Shown here: positions 8,415-16,367 of the stretch, in pieces
How positions within the stretch are numbered: position 1 is the stretch's first letter
Layout: the number at the start of each line of letters is the position of its first letter
Assembly (NCBI RefSeq): GCF_019956555.1
Contig: NZ_JAHBDQ010000032.1
Coordinates: 1 to 41,819, forward strand
Length of the DNA stretch: 41,819 nt
Origin: Pseudomonas sp. A-RE-19
Lineage (GTDB): Bacteria > Pseudomonadota > Gammaproteobacteria > Pseudomonadales > Pseudomonadaceae
Direction of reading: 5' to 3'
Notes under the pieces: model-generated
What the model was told of the DNA's origin: nothing
What the model saw: the letters and a program-made list of their open reading frames with translations, nothing else
Database searches by the model: none
Position numbers and translations under genes: made by a program

Positions 8415-9137
8415 CTATATACCAATGGTTTGTACTTTGGACAGGGCAACGCTGCCCAGGCCCGCCAGGTTCAGCATCAACTCACCGCCGCTCTGGCTGA
8501 TGGTCACGCTGTTGACCGTTGCCGGCAGGTAAGTAATCAGTGAGGTGTTCGTGCCGTCGATGGTGGTCGTTGCGCCGAAGGTGTAAGTACCCGCCGGTGC
8601 CACCGCGCCCGAACTGTCCTTGCCATCCCAGATGAAACTGGCGTTGCCGGCGCTTTGACTGCCCAGGTCGAGGGTGCGGATGACCGTGCCTGCCGAGTTG
8701 GTGATCTTGACGGTGGCGGCGGAAACCGATGTCGGCACCACGACGGTACCGTTGAGGCTCTTGGTGGTATCGACTACTGCTTTGTCGGTCTGCGCGATGA
8801 CCGAACGGCCCACCAGCGAAGAAGCCTGCAAGGCTTGCGAGGAGTTGTAGTTGCCGGCAATACCGCTGACGGTATCGTTCAGCGTGGTGATGCCTTCCAG
8901 GCTACTGAACTGGGCCAACTGGGCCACGAACGCGCTGTTGTCCTGAGGATCGAGCGGGTTCTGGTTCTTCAGCTGGGTGACCAGCAATTGCAGGAACGCG
9001 TCCTTGCCCAGCGACTGACTGCCGGTGGCACTGCTGGTCGCTGCAGCCAAACCGTCAGTGGAAGTTTTGGTCTTGACCGAAGAATTGGCCAGGACATCCT
9101 TGATGCTTACGCCGCTGGTGGTATCGGTAACACTCAT
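8415..9137 (-). CDS. flgD: Flagellar hook assembly (cap) protein FlgD
   Basis: Scaffold that caps the growing hook and is discarded when hook assembly ends (240 residues). The conserved block KDAFLQLLVTQLKNQNPLDP is present, followed by NSAFVAQLAQFSSLEGI. A FlgD Ig-like fold follows (FIWDGKDSSGAVAPAGTY). The low-complexity, Ser/Thr-rich N-terminus is usual for the exported signal. It lies between flgC and flgE with short gaps. Confidence 0.95.
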   Translation of the reverse strand: MSVTDTTSGVSIKDVLANSSVKTKTSTDGLAAATSSATGSQSLGKDAFLQLLVTQLKNQNPLDPQDNSAFVAQLAQFSSLEGITTLNDTVSGIAGNYNSSQALQASSLVGRSVIAQTDKAVVDTTKSLNGTVVVPTSVSAATVKITNSAGTVIRTLDLGSQSAGNASFIWDGKDSSGAVAPAGTYTFGATTTIDGTNTSLITYLPATVNSVTISQSGGELMLNLAGLGSVALSKVQTIGI

Positions 9138-9153
9138 CGAAAGTCGCCCCTTA

Positions 9154-9597
9154 TCACTGACCGAGGGTCAGGACCTTCTGCATCATGGTTTTGGCGGTGT
9201 TCATCATTTCGGCGTTGGTCTGGAACGAACGGCTCGCGGAAATCATGTCGGCCATTTCTTCGACGACGTTGACGTTCGGGTAGTAGACGTAGCCCTTGGC
9301 ATCGGCGGCCGGGTGATTCGGCTCGTAGCGCGCTTCAAGGTTGCTCTGGTCTTCGACCACGCCCAGCACTTGCACCCCTTGACCGGCCGCGTCCTGGTTC
9401 TGGAACAGCGAATCGCTGCCGCCGCTCTGGCCGCCCTGGAACATGGTGGCGAACACCGGGTGGCGGGCACGGTAGGTCTGGTCGATGCTCGACGAGACGG
9501 TTTCGGCGTTGGCGATGTTCGAGGCCACGGTGTTCAAGCGAGTGGTCTGGGCACTCATGCCGCTACCGGCAATGTTGAAAACACTGGATAGAGACAT
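9154..9597 (-). CDS. flgC: Flagellar basal-body rod protein FlgC
   Basis: Proximal rod subunit of 147 residues. It begins MSLSSVFNIAGSGMSAQTTR and contains LNTVASNIANAET, the rod/hook-family motif, and ends with an amphipathic helix (ISASRSFQTNAEMMNTAKTM). It starts 3 bp after the flgB stop, so the two are probably translated together. Confidence 0.95.
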   Translation of the reverse strand: MSLSSVFNIAGSGMSAQTTRLNTVASNIANAETVSSSIDQTYRARHPVFATMFQGGQSGGSDSLFQNQDAAGQGVQVLGVVEDQSNLEARYEPNHPAADAKGYVYYPNVNVVEEMADMISASRSFQTNAEMMNTAKTMMQKVLTLGQ

Positions 9598-9600
9598 GGA

Positions 9601-10008
9601 TTACTCTCCGCGCAGGGCTGACACCAGCCCTTTGAATTTACTGTTGAGCAGGGTGAAGCTGGCCTGGAAGTTGACCGCGTTTTCCGCGTAGTTCGACTGT
9701 TCCAGTTGGGCGTCCACGGTGTTCTGGTCAATCGACGGTTGCATCGGCGTGCGATACATCAGCGACTCGTCGCCATTGCCCAGGCCTTCAGCTTCGATGT
9801 GACGGCTGTTGGTCATGCTCAAGGCGAACTTGCCGTTTTTGGTTTTCTCGTTCTGCTCGGCGAGCACTTTCGAGAAGTCCAGATCCCGAGCCTTGTAGTT
9901 CGGGGTGTCGGCGTTGGCGATGTTGTTGGCCAGGACTTCGGCACGCTGGGCGCGGAAGCCCAGGGCTTGTTCATGGATACCGAGCGCTTTATCGAAGCTG
10001 ATGCTCAT
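9601..10008 (-). CDS. flgB: Flagellar basal-body rod protein FlgB
   Basis: First gene of the flgBCDE operon, a proximal rod subunit of 135 residues. The start is the ATG at 10008 (MSISFDKALGIHEQALGFR), with AAGG upstream; the open frame runs further but has no family resemblance there. LANNIANADTPNYKARD is the typical rod motif. The sigma-54 promoter 46 bp upstream fits the Pseudomonas hierarchy, in which FleQ and RpoN switch on rod and hook genes. Confidence 0.95.
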   Translation of the reverse strand: MSISFDKALGIHEQALGFRAQRAEVLANNIANADTPNYKARDLDFSKVLAEQNEKTKNGKFALSMTNSRHIEAEGLGNGDESLMYRTPMQPSIDQNTVDAQLEQSNYAENAVNFQASFTLLNSKFKGLVSALRGE

Positions 10009-10053
10009 GTCGGGAAACCTTCGGGTGACCTGATTTTTCGTACGATGGACATA

Positions 10054-10068
10054 GCAAGCGGCGTGCCA
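10054..10068 (-). promoter_or_regulatory. Sigma-54 promoter of flgBCDE
   Basis: The minus strand reads TGGCAC-GCCGC-TTGC, a full match to the -24/-12 consensus with correct spacing. It lies 46 bp upstream of the flgB ATG. An activator of the FleQ type is expected but its site was not identified. Confidence 0.9.
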
Positions 10069-10194
10069 ATTAAAAAAAGCCCATAAACCGGGGCTTTGCG
10101 GGGAGAGGCAAGGCGGCAATGCCAGAAAAGCGGCAACCGATTTCCGCCGCCTGCCGCTTTTCTGCCGCTTTCTCACGGGCAACACCTACCCCCT

Positions 10195-10271
10195 GTAGGA
10201 GCTGCCGCAGGCTGCGATCTTTTGATTTTGCTTTTCAAGATCAAAAGATCGCAGCCTTCGGCAGCTCCTAC
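10195..10271. repeat. REPIN (GTAGGAGCTG class)
   Basis: 31-bp arms GTAGGAGCTGCCG... (10195-10225) and its reverse complement (10241-10271) around a 15-bp spacer. One arm has GCAGGC where the other has GAAGGC on the same strand sense. It directly abuts the long hairpin downstream of cheR. Confidence 0.88.
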
Positions 10272-10349
10272 GTGATGCAAAAGCACCAGGCATAAAAAAG
10301 GAGCCCCGAAGGGCTCCCGTTTTTATATGCCTGGCGCTTTTTGCATCAC
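10272..10349 (-). terminator. Long terminator hairpin after cheR
   Basis: The GC-rich centre GGAGCCCC-GAAG-GGGCTCC (10300-10317), flanked by A and T runs, is a normal bidirectional terminator. The symmetry continues outward (GTGATGCAAAA.GC.CCAGGCAT at 10272-10292 with its complement up to 10349), giving an almost uninterrupted stem of about 35 bp that includes the last codon and stop of cheR. Confidence 0.8.
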
Positions 10350-11173
10350 TTCGCCTGGTAAATGATCCCCGGGCTGCACTGAACCATCTGGTAATGATCC
10401 GGCAAACCGTTCAGCGCTTCGGACGCGCCAAGGAACAGATAACCGCCGGGCTTGAGCGTGCTGTGAATGCGCAACAGGATGTCTTTCTTCACCTCGGCGG
10501 AGAAGTAGATCAGCACGTTGCGGCAGAACACGATGTCGAACTTGCCCAGGCTCGCGTAACTGTCCAGCAGGTTGAACGAGCGAAATTCCACCCGACTCTT
10601 GATCGGCGCCTTGATGGCCCAGCGCCCCGGCCCTTTCGGGTCGAAGTAACGCTGAAGGCGCTCGGGCGACAGACCGCGGCCGATGGCCAGGCTGTCGTAC
10701 TCGCCGGTCTTGCAGTTGGTCAACATGGTGCCGGACAGGTCGGTGGCAACGATCTGCACACCCATCTTCAACTGGCCCATGTTGACCCGCTCGAACTCAT
10801 CGATGGACATCGACAGCGAATACGGTTCCTGCCCCGACGAACACGCCGCCGACCAGATCCGCAGGCGCTGACCGGGGCTTGCCTTGATCGCTTCAGGCAA
10901 TACCTTGTTCTTCAAGACTTCAAACGGATAGGTGTCACGAAACCACAGGGTTTCGTTGGTGGTCATGGCATCCACCACCATCTCGCGCAAACCGCTGCGC
11001 GGCTGGGTCTGGATGCGCTGAACCAGCTCACCCAGCGATTTGATGCCCTGCTGTTCCATCAGTTTGTTGAGACGGCTCGAGACCAGATATTGCTTGTTTT
11101 CACCGAGCAAAATGCCACAGGCTTTTTCCAGGAAGACCCGGAACTGTTCGAAATCCAAATTACCCGTAGACAA
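10346..11173 (-). CDS. cheR: Chemotaxis protein methyltransferase CheR
   Basis: SAM-dependent methylation of glutamates on chemoreceptors, which sets adaptation (275 residues). It has an N-terminal helical domain, then the SAM-binding motif RIWSAACSSGQEPYSLSM, the segment FDIVFCRNVLIYFS and the C-terminal GYLFLGASE, all standard for CheR. It lies 46 bp downstream of cheV in the same direction, an arrangement common near flgA in Pseudomonas. Confidence 0.95.
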   Translation of the reverse strand: MSTGNLDFEQFRVFLEKACGILLGENKQYLVSSRLNKLMEQQGIKSLGELVQRIQTQPRSGLREMVVDAMTTNETLWFRDTYPFEVLKNKVLPEAIKASPGQRLRIWSAACSSGQEPYSLSMSIDEFERVNMGQLKMGVQIVATDLSGTMLTNCKTGEYDSLAIGRGLSPERLQRYFDPKGPGRWAIKAPIKSRVEFRSFNLLDSYASLGKFDIVFCRNVLIYFSAEVKKDILLRIHSTLKPGGYLFLGASEALNGLPDHYQMVQCSPGIIYQAK

Positions 11174-11219
11174 AGATGCCGCCTCTTAAATCGTGTTGAC
11201 CGCCAGGGGCAAAAGGCCC

Positions 11220-12152
11220 CTAGCTGTTATCTGCTGCTTTGATCCGGTCGACTACCCGGGATGCCAGGTCATCAGGACGGAATTTGGCCAGGAAGTCATC
11301 GGCACCGACCTTCTTGACCATCGCCTGATTGAACACACCCGACAACGAAGTATGCAGGATGATATGCAGCTTTTGCATGCGTGGGTCGCTGCGGATCTCG
11401 GCCGTCAGGGTATACCCGTCCATCTCCGGCATCTCGATGTCGGAGATCATCATCAGGAACTCTTCTTCCGGCTTCTTGCCCTCGTCGACCAGCTTGCGCA
11501 GGTAATCCAGCGCTTGCCGACCGTCGTTCAACGCCACCACTTCGACACCGACCGTTTGCAGGCAACGGCTCACCTGCTTGCGCGCCACCGACGAGTCATC
11601 GACCGTCAATACTCGCAAGGACAATGCCTTGTGCTGAGTTTCGACATCCACCACGCCCACCGAAATAGCTTCCGGTGTCGGTGCCACTTCCGCCAGCACC
11701 TTCTCGACGTCGATGATTTCGACTAACTGATTGTCGACCCGAGTCACCGCCGTCAGGTAGTGATCGCGCCCCGTGCCCTTGGGTGGCGGATGAATCTCCT
11801 CCCAGTTCATGTTGACGATGCGCTCCACCGACCGAACCAGGAAACCCTGAGTCTTGGTGTTGTACTCCGTGATGATCACGAAAGGATTGCTTTGATCTTT
11901 CAGCGCTCCGGAACCGGTCGCCATCGCCAGGTCCAGAATCGGAATGGTCGCCCCCCGAATATTTGCCACACCGCACACGACAGGACTGGACTTGGGCATC
12001 AGGGTCAGCTTGGGGCATTGCAGCACCTCACGAACCTTGAACACGTTGATCCCATACAGCTGCTGGCCGTCGAGACGGAACAACAACAGCTCAAGGCGAT
12101 TCTGCCCTACCAGTTGCGTGCGCTGGTTCACCGAATCCATTACACCAGCCAT
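11220..12152 (-). CDS. cheV: Chemotaxis coupling/receiver protein CheV
   Basis: A CheW-like domain (about residues 15-165, LLLFRLDGQQLYGINVFKVREV) fused to a receiver domain (about 180-305). The receiver has the acidic pair in LTVDDSSVARKQ, phosphoacceptor aspartate in MISDIEMPEMDGY and lysine in DDFLAKF. CheV couples receptors to CheA and tunes signalling when phosphorylated. It is transcribed divergently from flgA across 81 bp. I saw no convincing promoter for it. Confidence 0.95.
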   Translation of the reverse strand: MAGVMDSVNQRTQLVGQNRLELLLFRLDGQQLYGINVFKVREVLQCPKLTLMPKSSPVVCGVANIRGATIPILDLAMATGSGALKDQSNPFVIITEYNTKTQGFLVRSVERIVNMNWEEIHPPPKGTGRDHYLTAVTRVDNQLVEIIDVEKVLAEVAPTPEAISVGVVDVETQHKALSLRVLTVDDSSVARKQVSRCLQTVGVEVVALNDGRQALDYLRKLVDEGKKPEEEFLMMISDIEMPEMDGYTLTAEIRSDPRMQKLHIILHTSLSGVFNQAMVKKVGADDFLAKFRPDDLASRVVDRIKAADNS

Positions 12153-12206
12153 GCCCAGACTCCTACACCAACGCTAAGTGTGTTGCGACGCACATTCATC
12201 ACTAAA

Positions 12207-12221
12207 CGGCACGGCGCTTGC
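12207..12221 (+). promoter_or_regulatory. Sigma-54 promoter abutting flgA
   Basis: CGGCAC-GGCGC-TTGC matches the consensus TGGCAC-N5-TTGC except for the first base. It ends 12 bp before the flgA ATG, so transcription would begin about at the start codon. Confidence 0.6.
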
Positions 12222-12233
12222 TTTTTAACTCTT

Positions 12234-12995
12234 ATGAACACAGAACCGACATTTTTCCGACGCCTGACATCAACCTGCCGCACATTACTGTGCGCGATGT
12301 CGGCCGTTTGCCTGTTCAACGCTGGCAGCCCTGCCCTTGCTGACGCAGTTACCTTGCCTGACATGCTTATCGGCGTCACTCAGGGCTTTCTTGAATTCAC
12401 CGTAGAAGACTATCTGGCCACGAGTCAAACGCAAGGACGCTACGAAATCGAGGTCAACCAGCTCGATCCGCGCCTGCGCATGCCCATGTGCGACAAGGAA
12501 TTGACAGCCACCCTTGAGAGCCCTGCGCGGCCTCTGGGTCGGGTCACGGTCAAGGTTCGCTGCGAGGGCGCCTCCCCCTGGACAGTCTTCGTACCCGCTC
12601 AAGTGAAGCTGTTTCGCGACATCGTGACGACCACTCGTCCCCTCAAGCGCACAGGGATTATCGAACCTCAGGACGTAACCCTGCGCGAGCGCGATATCAG
12701 CCTGATAAACCAGGGTTTTCTGACTTCCGTCGATCAAGCGATCGGGCAGAAACTTACCCGACCAATGGTCGCCGATCAGATCATTACCCTGGTGCACCTA
12801 GAACAAGCAGAGGTGATTCGCAAGGGCGATCAGGTGGTGATTACCGCCCGCAGTGGTACGCTCAGTGTCCGTATGCCGGGTGAAGCGCTGTCCAATGGCG
12901 GCATGAGCGAACAGATTCGGGTGAAAAACCTCAACTCCCAGCGGGTCATCAAGGCGCAAGTCACCGCGCCCGGCCAGGTGGAAGTTTCTATGTAA
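12234..12995 (+). CDS. flgA: Flagellar P-ring assembly chaperone FlgA
   Basis: Periplasmic protein needed to assemble the P ring (FlgI) around the rod (253 residues). A signal peptide is visible (RR near residue 10, hydrophobic LLCAMSAVCLF, cleavage after ALA). The C-terminal SAF-like region contains RTGIIEPQDVTLRERDI and the ending VKNLNSQRVIKAQVTAPGQVEV. The ATG at 12234 gives the best N-terminus, but no Shine-Dalgarno sequence precedes it and a sigma-54-like promoter lies immediately upstream. The alternative ATG at 12297 would leave a very short signal peptide. Confidence 0.92.
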   Translation: MNTEPTFFRRLTSTCRTLLCAMSAVCLFNAGSPALADAVTLPDMLIGVTQGFLEFTVEDYLATSQTQGRYEIEVNQLDPRLRMPMCDKELTATLESPARPLGRVTVKVRCEGASPWTVFVPAQVKLFRDIVTTTRPLKRTGIIEPQDVTLRERDISLINQGFLTSVDQAIGQKLTRPMVADQIITLVHLEQAEVIRKGDQVVITARSGTLSVRMPGEALSNGGMSEQIRVKNLNSQRVIKAQVTAPGQVEVSM

Positions 12996-13109
12996 GCGGC
13001 CATGTAGAGTCTCTGTTCGTGAAGAGATGGCGCTGCCCGAGGCTGTTGCCTAAACTGTGCCGCATGCAGGACATGCGCTGGCGCATGCAAGCTCATTGAT
13101 AAATGGGCC

Positions 13110-13136
13110 TAAAGTTTTTTGGGAAATAGCCGAAAA
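13110..13136 (+). promoter_or_regulatory. Sigma-28 (FliA) promoter of flgM
   Basis: TAAAGTTT, 11 bp, GCCGAAAA: seven of eight bases of the -10 element and all of the -35 match the FliA consensus. It lies 36 bp before the flgM ATG. It creates the known feedback in which FliA transcribes its own inhibitor. Confidence 0.9.
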
Positions 13137-13172
13137 CATGGCAAGCGTCCAAATACACAGAGGTTTTTTGTC

Positions 13173-13499
13173 ATGGTCATCGATTTCAGTCGTTTAAACA
13201 GCTCCTCGTCACTTACGGGCAGTACACGTACCAGCGTTGCCAGGGAAACCGCCGAAGCCGGCCAATCCGCACCGCTGAATACCCCGGCCGAACAGGCCAG
13301 TACCACCAAAAGCGGGGAATCGGTACACCTCAGCAATGAGGCTCAACAGTTGCAGAAGGTCACTGACAAGCTGCGCGATCAGCCTGCCGTCGACAATGCC
13401 CGCGTGGCCGAGTTGAAAGCAGCGATTGCCGATGGCAGCTATAAAGTCGACAGCAACCGTGTAGCCAGCAAACTGCTCAACTTCGAAGCCCAGCGCTAG
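13173..13499 (+). CDS. flgM: Anti-sigma-28 factor FlgM
   Basis: Holds FliA inactive until hook completion, when FlgM is exported (108 residues). The N-terminus is polar and Ser/Thr-rich (disordered). The C-terminal FliA-binding part is present: VHLSNEAQQLQKV followed by VAELKAAIADGSYKVDSNRVA. I chose the ATG at 13173, with CAGAGG upstream and MVIDFSRLN as in relatives. It is followed after 48 bp by flgN. Confidence 0.93.
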   Translation: MVIDFSRLNSSSSLTGSTRTSVARETAEAGQSAPLNTPAEQASTTKSGESVHLSNEAQQLQKVTDKLRDQPAVDNARVAELKAAIADGSYKVDSNRVASKLLNFEAQR

Positions 13500-13547
13500 G
13501 CCACGGCCCGCGCCAGGCTTTTGGACGCTTAAAACCCAAGGCCAGCC

Positions 13548-14015
13548 ATGCACGACACTCATTTACTGCAACTGATCATCGACGACTTTGCCCCGGCGCA
13601 ACACTTGCTGGAGCTGCTGCAAACCGAGTCCCTCGCCTTGCACGGTCGCGACATGCCACTGCTCGAAGAGATTCTGGCGCAGAAACAGGCATTGATCATT
13701 TTGCTCGAACAGCATGGCCGCAAGCGCAGTGAAATCCTCGCCAGCCTCAACCTGCCGACCAATCGCCAGGGCCTGGAACAACTGGCCAGCCATTCAAGCA
13801 TCGGCGAACAGTTGCTGGCACAGAGCGATGTACTGACCGACCTCCTGGCCCAATGCCAGGCCACCAATGTCAATAATGGCCAGTCGATCCTGGTGCAACA
13901 GGCCGCCACGGCCAACCAGTTGAAAATCCTCACCGGCGGCGAGCCGCCAGCGCTCTACGATGCCCGCGGATCAACCTCCAGGCTTGCGAAGCCGCGCCCG
14001 CTCAGTCAGGCTTGA
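13548..14015 (+). CDS. flgN: Flagellar export chaperone FlgN
   Basis: Cytoplasmic chaperone for the hook-filament junction proteins FlgK and FlgL (155 residues). Mostly long amphipathic helices (LLQLIIDDFAPAQHLLELL, then LEEILAQKQALIILLEQHG) and a C-terminal region LLAQCQATNVNNGQSI typical of the FlgN family. Position after flgM supports the call. AAGG lies just before the ATG. Confidence 0.9.
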   Translation: MHDTHLLQLIIDDFAPAQHLLELLQTESLALHGRDMPLLEEILAQKQALIILLEQHGRKRSEILASLNLPTNRQGLEQLASHSSIGEQLLAQSDVLTDLLAQCQATNVNNGQSILVQQAATANQLKILTGGEPPALYDARGSTSRLAKPRPLSQA

Positions 14016-14104
14016 ACCTTTCAATGAGCACGCCCTATCAAGACGCGAAACATGCTGGCAGAATACTGGCCAGTAGTCATATTTTGTCTGGAGATTGATG
14101 CCCC

Positions 14105-14851
14105 GTGTTCAATGCCTTAAACGCGGAAGATGCTCCGCAGCCACCCAAGGTGCTCACCACGCCCCTGGAAATCTCCGGCAACCTGCGCCAGCTGCAAGAT
14201 AGCCACGACCCGTTGATCATCACGTTCCACGAGCGCAGCCAGCGCTTCCAGAGTTATCTGGTGGACGTCGACCGTGACAGCAATCGGATCGCCCTGGACG
14301 AAATGATCCCTCGCGATGGCGAACGCTTCCTGCTGGCCGGCGAACCGTTCAAGGTCGAGGGTTTCCACGACGGCGTACGCATCGCCTGGGAAAGCAATGG
14401 CCTGCTGACCATCGATGAATCCGGCGACGGCCGTTGCTATCGCGGCGCCCTGCCCAATGAGGTGGTTTACCACCAGCGCCGCAATGCCTTTCGCGCGGCA
14501 TTGAAGCTGGCACAACTGGTCGATGTCGAACTGGGCGGTGACAAACTCAAGTCGCCCATCAGCGGCAAGCTGCTGGACATCTCCGCCACCGGCTGCAAAC
14601 TGCGCTTCGAGGGCGACATTACTGCCCGGCTGCAACTGGGCCAGGTCTACGACCGCTTCATCGCCGCCCTGCCTTTCGGCAGCATGACCGCACCGCTCGA
14701 GCTGCGTTACCTGCACTTCGAAGAAAAGATCAACACCACCTTCGCCGGCGTACGCTTTCATAACATGAGCGGCCTGGTGCAGCGGCAAGTCGAGCGGTTC
14801 GTCTATCAGCTTCAGCGCGAAGCGCGGCGCTTCGACAAAGACGACTTCTGA
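14105..14851 (+). CDS. flgZ: PilZ-domain flagellar brake protein (YcgR/FlgZ type)
   Basis: Binds cyclic di-GMP and lowers swimming (248 residues). The N-terminal YcgR domain spans about residues 1-115. The C-terminal PilZ domain has the binding motifs RRNAFR (RxxxR) and DISATGCK (DxSxxG). The start is GTG at 14105 with GGAG 10 nt upstream; the nearby ATG at 14098 is out of frame. It follows flgM and flgN, the place where flgZ was described in P. fluorescens. It connects this motility block to c-di-GMP signalling. Confidence 0.92.
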   Translation: MFNALNAEDAPQPPKVLTTPLEISGNLRQLQDSHDPLIITFHERSQRFQSYLVDVDRDSNRIALDEMIPRDGERFLLAGEPFKVEGFHDGVRIAWESNGLLTIDESGDGRCYRGALPNEVVYHQRRNAFRAALKLAQLVDVELGGDKLKSPISGKLLDISATGCKLRFEGDITARLQLGQVYDRFIAALPFGSMTAPLELRYLHFEEKINTTFAGVRFHNMSGLVQRQVERFVYQLQREARRFDKDDF

Positions 14852-14870
14852 TACGCCACGCACATAAAAA

Positions 14871-14906
14871 ACGGGCAGTCCCTTGCGGTGACTGCCCGTT
14901 TTTTTA
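14871..14906. terminator. Bidirectional terminator, flgZ and MFS gene
   Basis: ACGGGCAGTC (14871-14880) pairs with GACTGCCCGT (14890-14899), with T-run after and A-run before. It serves the two convergent genes. Confidence 0.88.
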
Positions 14907-14914
14907 TGCCTTGA

Positions 14915-16297
14915 TCAAGGCCTCGCTTCGGTGAAACTTTGCTCGCGTCCCGCGTCAGGGTCTTCTGAATCTATATCGATTTCAGCTTCTGATTCAGGCT
15001 CGACATCCGGCTCCAGATCAGCCTCCGGGTTGACCGGATTCTGCATCTGATCCTGCACCACCTGCTCATCGACTCGCGGGTCGAGGCAAGCGACCAGTGG
15101 CGAACTGGACATACTGTCTGGCATGGCTACGTGATGCAGCGGAGCATCGTCCACCTGATGCAGGTTGGTGACCGCTTTCGGACGGATTCGCCACACCAGC
15201 ACCAAGGCAAAGAAGCTGAAGAAGGCATAGAGCATCTGACTGCCGAACAGCTTCATCAACACCCCGGCCACCAGCGGCCCGATACTCGCGCCGACACCGT
15301 AGGTCACCAGCAGCATCGCCGTCAGCGACACCCGACGATCACCCTCGACATGGTCGTTGGAGAACGCCACCGCCAACGGGTACAGGCAGAACTGCACCAA
15401 CGAGCAGAAAAACCCGGCGATGAACAGCACTTCCAGCGGCACCTGCCGCATGATCGCCAGCGGCAACGCCGCCAGTGCCAGGCTAAACGCGAAACAGCGG
15501 ATCAACAGCGCCCGGTCATAGCGGTCCGACAGCCAACCCAACGGCCACTGCACCACCAGGCCGGCAAAAATGCAGCTACCCATGAACAGGCCGACCTGTT
15601 CGGTGGACAATCCTTGCTGGGAGGCATACAGCGGCGCCAGACCGTAGAACGAACCGACGATCAACCCTGACCCCAACACCGTGCTCAACGACTGCGGCAC
15701 GCGCTTGATGAAGAACCGTGGCTCCATCGGCGCCGGGTGCAAAGGCGCCGGGTGAATCCGCCGCGTCAGGGCCACCGGTACCAGGCACAGGGCGAAACAC
15801 AGTGCGACCAGCATCAGCAGTTCCAGGCCCAAGCCCGGGTGCATGACCAGAATCAGCTGACCCAGCACCAGCCCCAGGTACGAGGCGATCATGTAGCCAC
15901 TGAACACCACGCCACGCTGCTTGGCTTCTGCCTGCTCATTGAGCCAGCTTTCGATCACCATGTACTGACACATCATGCCCAGGCCGACGATCACCCGCAG
16001 GAACAGCCACGCGGGCAGCCAGTCCACCAGGCCATGGCCCAGCACTGCCGCGCCGACAATCCCGGCGCAGGCTGAATAAGCTCGAATATGCCCGACCCGG
16101 GCAATCAGCCGGTGGCCGATCTTGCCGCCCAGCACCAGACCAAAATAGTTGGCCGCCATCAATGCACCGACCCACAGGCTGTCGACTTTATCGGCCGCCA
16201 GGCGCAGGGCAAGGTAAGTACTCAACAGACCCGAGCCGATCAACATCATCAGCGAGGCAAAATAAAGCCCCCGAAAAGATTTCAAGATTTGGCGCAT
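14915..16297 (-). CDS. MFS transporter (YcaD-like), acidic C-terminal tail
   Basis: Inner-membrane major facilitator of 460 residues with about 12 hydrophobic segments in two halves. The cytoplasmic loop GKIGHRLIARVGH and its repeat GWLSDRYDRALLIR are the family's loop 2/3 and 8/9 motifs. General form matches the YcaD group, whose substrate is unknown. Distinctive is a hydrophilic tail of about 90 residues after the last membrane segment, very rich in Glu and Asp (ESEAEIDIDSEDPD), not part of the transporter core. It lies 70 bp downstream of the glutamine-synthetase-like gene on the same strand, with a strong hairpin between. Confidence 0.85.
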   Translation of the reverse strand: MRQILKSFRGLYFASLMMLIGSGLLSTYLALRLAADKVDSLWVGALMAANYFGLVLGGKIGHRLIARVGHIRAYSACAGIVGAAVLGHGLVDWLPAWLFLRVIVGLGMMCQYMVIESWLNEQAEAKQRGVVFSGYMIASYLGLVLGQLILVMHPGLGLELLMLVALCFALCLVPVALTRRIHPAPLHPAPMEPRFFIKRVPQSLSTVLGSGLIVGSFYGLAPLYASQQGLSTEQVGLFMGSCIFAGLVVQWPLGWLSDRYDRALLIRCFAFSLALAALPLAIMRQVPLEVLFIAGFFCSLVQFCLYPLAVAFSNDHVEGDRRVSLTAMLLVTYGVGASIGPLVAGVLMKLFGSQMLYAFFSFFALVLVWRIRPKAVTNLHQVDDAPLHHVAMPDSMSSSPLVACLDPRVDEQVVQDQMQNPVNPEADLEPDVEPESEAEIDIDSEDPDAGREQSFTEARP

Positions 16298-16328
16298 CGG
16301 CGTTCCGAGCGGCTCCTTGCAGTGAGTA

Positions 16329-16354
16329 TCGGGCTATCGACAACGATAGCCCGA
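16329..16354 (-). terminator. Hairpin after the glutamine-synthetase-like gene
   Basis: TCGGGCTATCG (16329-16339) and its reverse complement (16344-16354) with a 4-nt loop. No T-run follows on either strand, so it may be only a partial terminator or an mRNA-stabilising stem before the MFS gene. Confidence 0.5.
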
Positions 16355-16367
16355 CGGCGACGGGTCG

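Noticed and set aside
12153..12233. FliA promoter for cheV on the minus strand (TTAAAAAGC...GCCG)
   Set aside because: Spacing is about 2 bp short and the -10 is incomplete.
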